DNA of 59,995 bases from Rhodococcus sp. HM1. Lineage in GTDB: Bacteria; Actinomycetota; Actinomycetes; Mycobacteriales; Mycobacteriaceae. The DNA is taken from the NCBI RefSeq assembly GCF_023218075.1, contig NZ_JALPTB010000042.1, positions 1 through 59,995 on the forward strand, written 5' to 3'. Below the pieces are notes generated by a model, which saw only the letters and a program-made list of their open reading frames with translations, searched no databases and had not been told where the DNA came from. Position numbers and translations under genes: made by a program. Numbering within the stretch: the first letter of the stretch is position 1; every line of letters starts with the position of its first letter. Shown here piece after piece: positions 8,266 through 16,656 of the stretch.

Positions 8266-8643
8266 CACCGGTCCCGAAGCAGCCCGACGTTCCATCTCCT
8301 CCACGAGGATGGGCACACCGATGTTGCAGGAGTGGATCCCGACCGTGGTCGCGAACTTCAGGACGTCGAGGATCGCCTCGGGTTCCACGCCGAGTTCGAG
8401 TGCGGCACGGATGTGGCGCCGCACGCCGGGCGCATACATGTGCAGGCAACTGGCGTCCACCGCGATGCACAGGAGCTGGATCTCCCGGGGCGTGAGCGAG
8501 CCGGACTCCAGCGGCTGCATGGCCGCGGCCATGTACTGCTCGGTCCACGCCGGGTCCATCCGGTCCAGGTCGTCCCACAGCGGATTCCAGAAACCCTCGT
8601 CCCGCATGCGTTCCACGGTCGGGCGGGTTCCCGGGCCGGTCAC
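8125..8643 (-). CDS. Carboxymuconolactone decarboxylase / AhpD-like protein
   Basis: A 172-residue protein. The CMD domain covers about residues 15-115: FWNPLWDDLDRMDPAWTEQY, LTPREIQLLCIAVDASCLHM, then the VRRHIRAALELG helix. It has a C-x-H arrangement (ASCLH) and not the AhpD CxxC, so a peroxidase function is doubtful; relatives decarboxylate or isomerise ring-cleavage products or have unknown roles. The GTG at 8643 overlaps the stop of the CoA ligase gene (GTGA). The last about 47 residues, rich in Arg, Asp and His, are encoded antisense to the ABC permease and look like run-on sequence after loss of the original stop. It is the last gene of the catabolic operon. Confidence 0.8.
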   Translation of the reverse strand: MTGPGTRPTVERMRDEGFWNPLWDDLDRMDPAWTEQYMAAAMQPLESGSLTPREIQLLCIAVDASCLHMYAPGVRRHIRAALELGVEPEAILDVLKFATTVGIHSCNIGVPILVEEMERRAASGPVSPPESFLPRDRAADPQDRTLVDLRRHDSEERGDHDHEHDRADDLER

Positions 8644-10223
8644 GACACACCCGCCTGCGTCGACGAGGCGGACTCGACCAGCGCCCGCTTGAGGATCTTC
8701 CCGGTGGCGGTCATGGGCAGGACGGCCGTGAACTCGATCCGGCGCGGATACTTGTACGCCGCCATCTGCTCCTTGCACCAGTCGATCAGCTCGGCCTCGC
8801 CGAGTCGTTCTCCCGCCTCGGGGATGACGAATGCCTTGACCTCCTCACCGTGCCGCTCGTCGGGGACTCCGACGACCGCGGCCAGCGAGACCGACGGGTG
8901 GTTCATCAGCACCTCCTCGATCTCTCGCGGGTAGACGTTGAACCCACCCCGGACGATGAGGTCCTTGGCCCGGTCGACGATGTAGTAGAAGCCGTCGTCG
9001 TCCCTGCGGGCGAGGTCGCCGGTGCGGAACCAGCCGTCGCGCATCACCTCTGCCGTCGCTTCGGGCCGGTCCAGATAGCCCTTCATGACGTTGTGCCCGC
9101 GCAGCACGAGTTCACCGACCGTGTCGGGCCCGGTCACGGGATTCCCGTCCTCGTCGACGAGCATCGCCTCGATCCCCCACACCGGAACCCCGATCGAACC
9201 GGGCCGCGGCTCCCGCTCGGGGTCGCTGAACATCGCCAAGGGCGACGTCTCCGACAGGCCGTAGCCCTCGAGGATTCCGATGCCGAAGCGCTCGGCGAAC
9301 CGGGTCAGGATCTCCACGGGCAGCGCCGCCCCACCGGAGATCGCCCGGCGGAGTGTGCGGGCGATCCGCTCCACGTCGACGGACTCGTCCACCGCGCCGA
9401 GCAGCGCCCAATACATCGTCGGGACACCCGCGAACACGGTGACCGACTCCGCGAGCATGAGATCCAGGGCGGCCTTCGCCTCGAACCGGGGCATGAGCAC
9501 CAGCGTTGCACCGACCGACAACCCGGCGTTCATCGTCACCGTCTGCCCGAACGAGTGGAACAGCGGCAGCGTGAGCAGGTAGGTGTCGTGGCGAACCGGA
9601 TTGCTGTCGAACAGGCGGTTCGCGGTCAGTGCGTTGAGGACCATGTTCGCGTGCGTGAGTTCCGCGCCCTTCGGCCGGCCGGTGGTTCCGCTCGTGTAGA
9701 GCACGACCGCGGTGTCGGTCGGGCAGCGCACCACGGCACCGGTCCCGACCACCCAGTCCGGGTCGACGACGGGTCGCGCATCGCTTCCGTCGGCCGTCGT
9801 CACCACATCCGAATCCGCGGAGAGAAAGAGGATTTCGCGACAGCCGTCCGCTTCCGCGAAGGCGGACCGACCGTACTCGCCCGTCGGCAGCTCGTCCGTG
9901 CCCTCGAAGCAGAAGTAGAGGGCTGCGCCGGAATCGTTCAGGTGGTAGGCGATCTCGCGGGGCTTGAGCAGGGTGTTCAGCGGCACCACCACGCCGCCGG
10001 CCTTGAGGATGCCGTAGTACACGGCGGGAAACGCAGGAATGTTCGGGCACGTCAGCGCAATTCGTTCGCCGGGCCGGATACCGCGGTCGATCAGCAGAGC
10101 CGCGATTCGGTCGGCGCGGACATCGAGTTCGGCGTAGGTCAGCCGCTCGGTGCCGTGGACCAGCGCGACCCTGTCCGGGTAGCGGCGAGCGGAATCCTCG
10201 AGAAGCACGGAAAGATTGAACAT
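8640..10223 (-). CDS. Acyl-CoA ligase (AMP-forming, FadD-like)
   Basis: A 527-residue adenylate-forming enzyme. Motifs in order: YTSGTTGRPKGAELTHANMV (P-loop, about residues 170-190), GYGLSETSPLAMF (A5), WFRTGDLARRDDDGFYYIVD (A7), RAKDLIVRGGFNVYPREIE (A8) and the catalytic Lys in TGKILKRALV (A10). It should activate a carboxylic acid to its acyl-CoA in the cytoplasm. The ATG at 10223 is chosen because family members begin MFNLSVLLEDSARRYPDR; a GTG at 10274 that overlaps the upstream stop (GTGA) is an alternative adding 17 residues. In the operon it probably activates the product of the hydrolase or oxygenase, or the imported acid. Confidence 0.9.
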   Translation of the reverse strand: MFNLSVLLEDSARRYPDRVALVHGTERLTYAELDVRADRIAALLIDRGIRPGERIALTCPNIPAFPAVYYGILKAGGVVVPLNTLLKPREIAYHLNDSGAALYFCFEGTDELPTGEYGRSAFAEADGCREILFLSADSDVVTTADGSDARPVVDPDWVVGTGAVVRCPTDTAVVLYTSGTTGRPKGAELTHANMVLNALTANRLFDSNPVRHDTYLLTLPLFHSFGQTVTMNAGLSVGATLVLMPRFEAKAALDLMLAESVTVFAGVPTMYWALLGAVDESVDVERIARTLRRAISGGAALPVEILTRFAERFGIGILEGYGLSETSPLAMFSDPEREPRPGSIGVPVWGIEAMLVDEDGNPVTGPDTVGELVLRGHNVMKGYLDRPEATAEVMRDGWFRTGDLARRDDDGFYYIVDRAKDLIVRGGFNVYPREIEEVLMNHPSVSLAAVVGVPDERHGEEVKAFVIPEAGERLGEAELIDWCKEQMAAYKYPRRIEFTAVLPMTATGKILKRALVESASSTQAGVS

Positions 10224-10270
10224 GGGATGGGTAGATCCTGTCGTTGCGGTGTGTGATGCCCCGGAAGCAC

Positions 10271-10864
10271 TCACTTGGCCTGTGAGAGCACCGGACTCGT
10301 GTCGTCGATCAGCTCCTGCAGCAGCGTCTCGGCGGCGGACCAGAAGCCGTATCCGGCTGCGGGATTCAGATGCCCGACGTCACCGAGATCGACCAGGCGG
10401 CTCCCCCACGCCTCGGCCATTCCGGCGACCCGGCGGAAGCCGGCGAGCGGGTCGTTGCGGCTGGCCGCGACGATGCTCGGGAACGGCAGGGTACGGCGGG
10501 GAATCGGGGTCCATCCCCCGTGTTCGAGTTCGTCCGTCGTCGGATATCCGGCCGGCAGTGGCAGTTCGACGTCCGCGGGGGTCGCGAGCAGTGCCCCTTG
10601 GATCGGGCGGGTCGAATTCTGTGCCCAGTGGACGGTGGTGACGACGCCGGCGCTGTGCGCGACGAGCACCACCGGCCCGGCGGTGTCGGCGAGAACGGCG
10701 TCGAGGGCAGCGACGCGGGCGGCGCGATCGAGTTTGTGGTGTTCGAGCGGCGGCACGATGCGGGCGTCGTCGAGTCGTTCGGCGAGGAGGGTCTGCCAGT
10801 GGTCGGCGACATGGTCGCGCAGGCCGGGCACGATGACCACGGTCGGGGACGAAGAAGTGTTCAC
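10271..10864 (-). CDS. RBBP9/YdeN-type alpha/beta hydrolase
   Basis: A 197-residue serine hydrolase of the DUF1234/RBBP9 family. The opening VVIVPGLRDHVADHWQTLL is characteristic. The likely catalytic residues are Ser71 (VAHSAGV), Asp138 (RNDPLAGF) and His165 (GDVGHLNP). No signal peptide is present. Substrates of bacterial members are mostly unknown small esters or amides. It lies between the transporter and the CoA ligase of the catabolic operon, so it may hydrolyse an ester, lactone or thioester intermediate. The ATG at 10864 is the first in-frame start. Confidence 0.87.
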   Translation of the reverse strand: MNTSSSPTVVIVPGLRDHVADHWQTLLAERLDDARIVPPLEHHKLDRAARVAALDAVLADTAGPVVLVAHSAGVVTTVHWAQNSTRPIQGALLATPADVELPLPAGYPTTDELEHGGWTPIPRRTLPFPSIVAASRNDPLAGFRRVAGMAEAWGSRLVDLGDVGHLNPAAGYGFWSAAETLLQELIDDTSPVLSQAK

Positions 10865-10900
10865 AGGGAGCTCCGGGGGTCGTCGACGTACGGTTCGGGG

Positions 10901-12235
10901 TCAGCTGACCTGGACGGCGCGGTCACGCAGCTCGGCGAAGCGGCGCAGACCCGCCGGATACAGCCGCTTGCCTGCGATCAGCGCGACGATGGCGACGACG
11001 TAGATCAGCGGCGCCAGCTGCAGGGCGCCGACGAGGCCGAGGCGGTCGGCGAGGATGCCGATGACGAACGGCCCCAGCGCGAGGCCGAGCAGGTTGTTCG
11101 CGACGGTGAGGGTGCCCATGGCCGAGGCACGGACCGAGGAATGGGTGAGGTTGGCGACCATCGCGGCCGTCGGGCCGGACGATCCTGCCGAGAAGAATGC
11201 GCCGATGCCGAGGAGCACCAATTGTGCGGTGCCTGCTTCGAGACGGAACGCCGCGACCAAGGTCACCAGCGAGATCGCGCAGTAGACGATGGCGGTGGTC
11301 CACTTCCGGGCGATGTCCAGGCGCCCGACGCGGTCGGTGATCACGCCGCAGACGACCATGCCGCTGCCGATGAGGAGCACGACGATCGCTGCTGCGGCGG
11401 CGGCCTTGTCGGGAGCGAGGCCGTAGTACCGGTTGAAGAAGCTGGGTGTCCACGAGAGCAGGACCGCCGCGGTGAACATCTGCAGGCCGCCACCGGCGTA
11501 GGCGCACAGCACCGCGGGGTTGGTGAACAGGCTCGACACGGGAGCCCGGAAGCCGTCCGGCGGTGAGGCGACCTTCGTGTCGGGAGCGTCGTCGACCGAG
11601 TACCGCGCCAGTTTCCGTTCGCTGACGAGTGCGCGGAAGAGCGCCACGAGGAGAAGCCCGAACACTGCCATCGCGGCGAACGACCACCGCCAGCTCAGAT
11701 GCACGGCGATCAGACCGCCGAGCGCGACACCGACGACCGAGCCGAACGAACCGCCTGCCATGAATGCGCCGCTGAGGGTCGCGTGGATCCGCGGGGCGAA
11801 CACGCTCAGGACCAATGCGATTCCGACGCTGCCGTAGGCCGCTTCACCGACACCGACGAGGAACCGGGCGCCGAGCATCTGCTCGTAGTTGCTCGCGACC
11901 GCGCACAGCAATGTGGCGGCGGACCACAACGTGGCCATGAGCACCAGGCTCTTGACGCGACCCCACCGGTCGGCGAGCAGCGACAACGGGAGGGTGAGCA
12001 ACCCGACCATGAGCGCGACGACGCTCGTCAGCGAGGCAAGTTCCGAATCGGCCAGCGCCCATTCGGATTTGAGGAAGGGGAAGACGGCGCTGAGGACCTG
12101 ACGCGACATGTAGTCGGAGAGCAGGAGGCCGAAGGTGAGCGCGAAGACGATCCACGGGTAGGCCCGTGAGCGGGTGCGCGGTCCGGCGACGGTGGCGTCC
12201 GGATCGGCGACAGTGGTGGTGGTGTGCAGTCCCAT
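10901..12235 (-). CDS. MFS transporter, probable organic-acid importer
   Basis: A 444-residue protein with 12 predicted membrane helices. The MFS signature appears between helices 2 and 3 (LLADRWGRVKSLVLMA) and again in the second half (GVITDRVGRLDIARK). The ATG at 12235 is preceded by AGGAG at good spacing; a longer frame to 12298 lacks such a site. It sits inside the catabolic operon, which suggests it imports the pathway substrate. The family (spinster/anion-cation symporter-like) includes carriers of aromatic and other organic acids. Export is possible but less likely given the context. Confidence 0.88.
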   Translation of the reverse strand: MGLHTTTTVADPDATVAGPRTRSRAYPWIVFALTFGLLLSDYMSRQVLSAVFPFLKSEWALADSELASLTSVVALMVGLLTLPLSLLADRWGRVKSLVLMATLWSAATLLCAVASNYEQMLGARFLVGVGEAAYGSVGIALVLSVFAPRIHATLSGAFMAGGSFGSVVGVALGGLIAVHLSWRWSFAAMAVFGLLLVALFRALVSERKLARYSVDDAPDTKVASPPDGFRAPVSSLFTNPAVLCAYAGGGLQMFTAAVLLSWTPSFFNRYYGLAPDKAAAAAAIVVLLIGSGMVVCGVITDRVGRLDIARKWTTAIVYCAISLVTLVAAFRLEAGTAQLVLLGIGAFFSAGSSGPTAAMVANLTHSSVRASAMGTLTVANNLLGLALGPFVIGILADRLGLVGALQLAPLIYVVAIVALIAGKRLYPAGLRRFAELRDRAVQVS

Positions 12236-12342
12236 GGGTGCTCCTGGGGAGACGGTTCGGTGAGTGGGGACTCGGCGGGCGGTGCGGTCCCGGGGCACGA
12301 TGCGAGTGCGTGCCCCGGAACCGCTGGGTGTAGCGAGGTCGA

Positions 12343-13395
12343 TCAGGCGTGCTGTGTGAAGCCGACCTGCCCGGGGCGACGGTTGGGCGCGTAGCCGAGC
12401 TTGGCGAGGGTTTCGTCGGCGTCGCGGTAGGTTTCGCCGATCTTGTAGATGTCGCGGGCCTCCTTGCCGGTGGCGACCTCACGGCCGAGTTCGCCGGCGA
12501 TCCGGACGAGCTGCTGGATCTGCTGGACCGAGGTCATCTTCTGGCCCTTGCGACCCCAGAGGGTGTCCTCGTTGCCGCACCGGGTGTGCAGACCCATCGC
12601 GATCGCCATCGCGTTGACGGGAAGCACCGAGCGCATGAGGGTTTCGAGGGTCAGGCACGCACCGTCGGGGACGCGCTGGATGAAGTTCATGATGTTGTAC
12701 GGGTTGGGGCCGTCGAAGCCGCCGCCGATGCCCACCCACGTGAGGTTGAGGGGTCCGGTGTAGACGCCACGGCGGATGAGCCGTTCGACGGTCTCGAGCT
12801 GCGGGATGCTCGACAGCTGGAAGTGCGGCTGGATACCCGCCGCCTGCAGGCGGCGCAGGTGCTCCTCGACCCACTCGGGTCCGGCGGGCACCGTCATCTC
12901 GCGGTAGGTCGTGGCCAGCTCCGGGCGTTCCATCGAGGTACCCGCGATGTCGTCGGCGGTCATCAGTTCCATGATGTTCATCTGCGAGGTGTTGATCGCG
13001 ATGGTCACCTGATCCGGCTTCGGGTCGAGCTCGGCGAGCATGTGCCGCACGTCGTCGTCCAGCCACTTCGCTTCGGCGCCTTCACCTTCCGGAGCGAAGG
13101 AGATCGAGCCACCGACCTGCAGGATCATGTCCGGCACGGCCTCGCGCAGGCCGGCGAGAAGCTCGTTGAACTTCGACAGTCGCTTCGAGCCCTTGCCGTC
13201 GAGTTCGCGAACGTGGATGTGCAGCACCGTCGCGCCGGCCTCGTAGCAGTCCACGGCCTGCTGGATATGCTGCTCCATGGTCAGCGGCAGGTCTTCGGGA
13301 AAGTCGGAGGGTTCCCACTCCGGGCCGTAGGGGGCCGCGGTGATGACCAGCTTCTCCTGGCACTCGGGGAACAGGGCGTCGTCATGGAAATGCAT
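12343..13395 (-). CDS. Beta-keto acid cleavage enzyme (BKACE, DUF849)
   Basis: A 350-residue TIM-barrel enzyme, longer than the usual 275-310. The zinc-binding HxH is visible in VLHIHVRE, and the conserved late motif appears as RCGNEDTLW, with the metal-ligand Glu. Other family signals are LVITAAPYG at the start and NLTWVGIGGG in the middle. Characterised members condense a beta-keto acid with acetyl-CoA and cleave it to acetoacetate and a new acyl-CoA. The specific keto acid depends on pocket residues I cannot read with certainty. It is the carbon-carbon bond-breaking step of the operon. The extra residues include an N-terminal MHFHDDALFPECQEK segment. Confidence 0.9.
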   Translation of the reverse strand: MHFHDDALFPECQEKLVITAAPYGPEWEPSDFPEDLPLTMEQHIQQAVDCYEAGATVLHIHVRELDGKGSKRLSKFNELLAGLREAVPDMILQVGGSISFAPEGEGAEAKWLDDDVRHMLAELDPKPDQVTIAINTSQMNIMELMTADDIAGTSMERPELATTYREMTVPAGPEWVEEHLRRLQAAGIQPHFQLSSIPQLETVERLIRRGVYTGPLNLTWVGIGGGFDGPNPYNIMNFIQRVPDGACLTLETLMRSVLPVNAMAIAMGLHTRCGNEDTLWGRKGQKMTSVQQIQQLVRIAGELGREVATGKEARDIYKIGETYRDADETLAKLGYAPNRRPGQVGFTQHA

Positions 13396-13435
13396 GGGAG
13401 GTCTCCGTATCGGTATCGGTGGGATCGGGGGAAGG

Positions 13436-14326
13436 TCAGAAGGGGCGGTCGCCGACGATTCCGGCGCGTTCCATCCTGCGGACGGCCGGCCAGTAGTCCT
13501 GGACCGCGTAGTGCTGGGTGGATCGGTTGTCCCAGATGGCGATGCTGTTCCGGGTCCACCGCCAGCGCACCTGGTACTCGGGGATCGCCGCCTGGGATGT
13601 CAGGTAGCGCAACAGTTCTCCGGCGCCGGGCGCGTAGTCGCAACCGAATCGCACGTTCTCGGGGGTGTGGTAGTTGACCAGGTGCGTCGTGAAGGAATTG
13701 ACGAACAGGATCTTCTCGCCGGTTTCCGGGTGGGTGCGAACCACCGGGTGCTCGGCGTCGGGGAACTGCGCGTGCAGCGCATGCCGCTTCTCCGTCGACA
13801 GTGCCGCACCGAAACTCGACTCGATGCTGTGCCGCGCGCGCAGGCCGGCGATCTTGTCCTTCACCGCATCCGGCAGACGACGGTAGGCCTCGACCATGTT
13901 CACCCAGATGGTGTCGCCACCGACGGGAGGTGTCTCCACGCACCGGAGCACGCAACCCATCGGCGGGTTCTCCCGCCACGTGGCGTCGCAGTGATAGGCG
14001 TTCTCGTAGTGCTCGGGCGCGCTGTCGAGATCCTTGTAGATCCGAACCAGGCCGGGATGCTCGGGGTGGCTTCCGAGGACGGGGTGGTCCTCGAGTGCAC
14101 CGAATCGTTCTGCGAGAGCGACGTGTTCGGCGCAGGTGATGTCCTGGTCCCGGAAGAAAAGCACCTTGTGCTCGAGGAGCAGCGCGCGGAGCTGGGCGAA
14201 CAGCGTCTCGTCGCGGGCGACGTCACCGAGGTACACGCCGGACAGTTCGGCGCCGATCGTCGCGGTGAGCCGCTCGACCCGGAATGCGGTGCGGGTGTCG
14301 CCGGCCGGAGGGAGCGTTGTGGTCAT
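13436..14326 (-). CDS. TauD/TfdA-family Fe(II)/2-oxoglutarate dioxygenase
   Basis: A 296-residue dioxygenase. The iron facial triad is His112 and Asp114 (YHCDATW) and His272 (STQHYAV); the 2-oxoglutarate-binding Arg is in AVRRMERA (about residue 284). The block WTRNSIAIWDNRSTQHYA is typical of TauD/TfdA. Members hydroxylate an unactivated carbon of taurine, aryloxyalkanoates, alkyl sulfates or betaines, often releasing a group from the hydroxylated carbon. Here the product could feed the oxidoreductase and BKACE. It lies 40 bases before the BKACE start in the same operon. The substrate is unknown. Confidence 0.92.
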   Translation of the reverse strand: MTTTLPPAGDTRTAFRVERLTATIGAELSGVYLGDVARDETLFAQLRALLLEHKVLFFRDQDITCAEHVALAERFGALEDHPVLGSHPEHPGLVRIYKDLDSAPEHYENAYHCDATWRENPPMGCVLRCVETPPVGGDTIWVNMVEAYRRLPDAVKDKIAGLRARHSIESSFGAALSTEKRHALHAQFPDAEHPVVRTHPETGEKILFVNSFTTHLVNYHTPENVRFGCDYAPGAGELLRYLTSQAAIPEYQVRWRWTRNSIAIWDNRSTQHYAVQDYWPAVRRMERAGIVGDRPF

Positions 14327-14352
14327 GGGAGTGTCCTTCGAGGTGGTGCAGA

Positions 14353-15327
14353 TCAGAGGGTGAAGACCGAAGAGCCGATGCTGCGGCCGGATTCGATGTC
14401 GCGGTGCGCGCGGACGGCGTCGTCGAGCCCGTACCGCTGGTTGATCTCGATGATGATGTCGCCCGCCGCGACGTGCGAGAAGAGCTCGCCGGCGAGTTCG
14501 GCTCGCTCGGCCGGGTCTGCGATGTAGTCCGCCAGCGCGGGGCGGGTCACGTACAGCGAGCCCTTGATCGCGAGCTGCATGGCGTCGATCGGGGGGATCG
14601 GCCCCGAGGCGGTACCGAAGCAGACCAGCAGACCCCGGCGGGCGAGCGAGTTCAGCGACGTCTCGTAGGTGGTGGCGCCGATGCTGTCGAACACCACCGG
14701 GACACCCTTGCCGTCGGTGAGTTCGTGGACGCGGGTGGCGACGTCCTCACGGGTGTAGAGGATCACCTCGTCGCATCCGTGCGCCCGGGCGATCTCGGCC
14801 TTCTCCTCCGTGGACACGGTCCCGATGACCTTGATTCCCAACAGCTTCGCCCACTGGGTGAAGATCAGGCCGACACCGCCGGCGGCGGCGTGGAGCAGAA
14901 CCGTGTCGCCCGCCGAGAGCGGCCGGATCCGGCGCAGCAGGTAGGAGGTGGTCAGTCCGCGCATCGTCATCGCCGCGGCGGTCTCGAACGGGATCGCGTC
15001 GGGCAGATGGATGAGATGCTCGGCGGGCATCACGCGCTCGGTGCTGTAGGCGCCGAGAGGGCTGCCGGTGTAGGTGACGCGGTCGCCGGGTGCGAAGTCC
15101 TCGACGCCGGCGCCGACCGCCTCGACCACTCCGGCGGCCTCGACGCCCATGCCTGCCGGCAGCGGCGCGGGGTACAGGCCGGTGCGGAAGTAGGTGTCGG
15201 CGAAGTTCATGCCGACGGCCTCGTGACGGATGCGGACCTCGCCCGGTCCTGGGTCTCCGACCTCGACGGCCTCCCAGGTGAGGACCTCGGGGCCACCGGT
15301 TTCGTAGAAGCGAACGGCTTTCGCCAC
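14353..15327 (-). CDS. NADPH:quinone oxidoreductase-like MDR protein
   Basis: A 324-residue zinc-free medium-chain dehydrogenase/reductase. It begins with FYETGGPEVLTWEAVEVGDP, has NFADTYFRTGLYP, and the cofactor loop HAAAGGVGLIFTQWAKLLG, where AAGGVG is the NADPH motif of quinone reductases. No structural or catalytic zinc ligands are seen. It would reduce a quinone or an enone, or interconvert an alcohol and ketone in the pathway. It is the first gene of the minus-strand catabolic operon and starts 233 bases from the divergent AraC regulator. Confidence 0.9.
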   Translation of the reverse strand: MAKAVRFYETGGPEVLTWEAVEVGDPGPGEVRIRHEAVGMNFADTYFRTGLYPAPLPAGMGVEAAGVVEAVGAGVEDFAPGDRVTYTGSPLGAYSTERVMPAEHLIHLPDAIPFETAAAMTMRGLTTSYLLRRIRPLSAGDTVLLHAAAGGVGLIFTQWAKLLGIKVIGTVSTEEKAEIARAHGCDEVILYTREDVATRVHELTDGKGVPVVFDSIGATTYETSLNSLARRGLLVCFGTASGPIPPIDAMQLAIKGSLYVTRPALADYIADPAERAELAGELFSHVAAGDIIIEINQRYGLDDAVRAHRDIESGRSIGSSVFTL

Positions 15328-15503
15328 GGTATCTCCTTCACGGCCGCACCGGGTCGCAGACGGGCTGCGACAGGTGGGACCCGGTTTCGGGGTGCGTTCG
15401 ATCCCGTTGCGGGATCGCGGAATTCACCGACGCTGTGCGTGTCCGGCTCCGGTGTTCGTGGAGCCGATCTCTGTGATGTGACTAACACTAGTGGGCTCCC
15501 GAC

Positions 15504-15550
15504 CCCTATGCTTATCCCTATGGGACATGACCCTGTTCATTTCGGGACAT
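15504..15550. promoter_or_regulatory. Direct repeats upstream of the AraC regulator, candidate operator
   Basis: GGGACAT occurs at 15522-15528 and again at 15544-15550, 22 bases apart or about two helical turns. CCCTATG occurs at 15504-15510 and 15516-15522, abutting the first GGGACAT. AraC-type regulators commonly bind such direct repeats on one face of the helix. The block lies within 60 bases of the regulator start and about 180 bases from the operon start, so it could serve both divergent promoters. It is defined by repetition only. Confidence 0.45.
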
Positions 15551-15560
15551 CGGTGACGAC

Positions 15561-16583
15561 ATGAAGCCACTCGCCCGCTATGCATCGCTCAACAACTACG
15601 TCGAGCTCGCCCACTCGGCCGGACTCGAACCCGCCGGCATGATCCGCGACGTCGGCCTGGATCCCGCCGGTCTCGGTCTCCAGGACCGCTGGGTGCCGGC
15701 GTCGGCCATCGCAACCCTGCTCGAGAACTCGGCGACGGCGTCCGGCCGGCAGGACTTCGGCATCGCGCTCGCCGGACTGCGCCGCTTCTCCAATCTCGGC
15801 CCGTTGAGCCTGGTCGTCCGCGAGGAACCCGATGTCCGCAGCGCCGTGAAGATGCTCGTGCGCTACCAGCACATGTACAACGAGGCCCTGAGGACCCACA
15901 TCAGCGAGAACGGCGGGATCACGACCCTGCGCGTCGAACTCGACGTGGGCGTGCCCGGCGACTTCCCCCAATCGATCGACCTGGCCGTCGGGGTGCTGCA
16001 CCAGCTACTGAAGGGATTCCTGGGCCGGACCTGGCGGCCGCTCTCGGTGTCCTTCACCCGTCCCGCACCCCACGATCCGGCTCCCTATCGCCGGATGTTC
16101 GGAACCGAGGTGCTCTTCGCCGAGAGATTCGACGGAATATCCCTGTACACCAAGGATCTCGACGCACCGAACGCCATGTCGGATCCGCTGCTGCGTCCCT
16201 ACACCCGGAAGATTCTCGAAGGAGTCGACGCGCGCGAGGACGTCACCACCCTGAGCAGGGTCCGCGAGCTGATCGAACTCCTGCTGCCCACCGGACGGTG
16301 CTCGGCCGAGCAGGTCGCCCGGAGCCTGGGCGTCGATCGCCGAACCGTGCACCGCAAACTCGCCGAAGAGGGTCATACGTTCTCGTCGGTGCTCGATTCC
16401 ACCCGCGCCGAACTGGCCTCGCACATGGTGGGCAACACCCGGTACTCGCTCACCGAGGTCTCCGAACTTCTCGGGTTCTCCTCCCCCGCGAACTTCTCCC
16501 GCTGGTTCCGAAAGCAGTTCGGCCGCAGCCCGAGCCAATGGCGATCCGAGACCATAGGGGGCAGGTCCACCGAACCCGAGTGA
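15561..16583 (+). CDS. AraC-family regulator of the catabolic operon
   Basis: A 340-residue protein. Residues about 10-200 form an Arabinose_bd-type (OruR/ArgR-like) ligand domain (LARYASLNNYVELAHSAGLE; LVRYQHMYNEAL). The C-terminal about 100 residues carry the double helix-turn-helix: EQVARSLGVDRRTVHRKLAE and YSLTEVSELLGFSSPANFSR, then WFRKQFGRSPSQWR. It is divergent from the operon whose first gene starts at 15327, which is typical for an activator induced by the pathway substrate. Direct repeats between the genes are candidate binding sites. Confidence 0.9.
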   Translation: MKPLARYASLNNYVELAHSAGLEPAGMIRDVGLDPAGLGLQDRWVPASAIATLLENSATASGRQDFGIALAGLRRFSNLGPLSLVVREEPDVRSAVKMLVRYQHMYNEALRTHISENGGITTLRVELDVGVPGDFPQSIDLAVGVLHQLLKGFLGRTWRPLSVSFTRPAPHDPAPYRRMFGTEVLFAERFDGISLYTKDLDAPNAMSDPLLRPYTRKILEGVDAREDVTTLSRVRELIELLLPTGRCSAEQVARSLGVDRRTVHRKLAEEGHTFSSVLDSTRAELASHMVGNTRYSLTEVSELLGFSSPANFSRWFRKQFGRSPSQWRSETIGGRSTEPE

Positions 16584-16600
16584 CATATCGAATCGATATG
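16584..16600. promoter_or_regulatory. 17-base palindrome between the AraC regulator and YeiH genes
   Basis: CATATCGAATCGATATG is a perfect palindrome around a central A, with 8-base arms. It starts directly after the AraC stop codon and lies 56 bases before the YeiH start. It is AT-rich against the genome background. It could be an operator for the YeiH gene (yeiH genes are often under LysR control) or a small terminator-like hairpin; nothing follows it that resembles a T-tract. Confidence 0.5.
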
Positions 16601-16656
16601 CCCTGATGCCGGAATGACGTCTATCGGTTTCGGCGTCCTCGGGCCACGGTGGGAGA

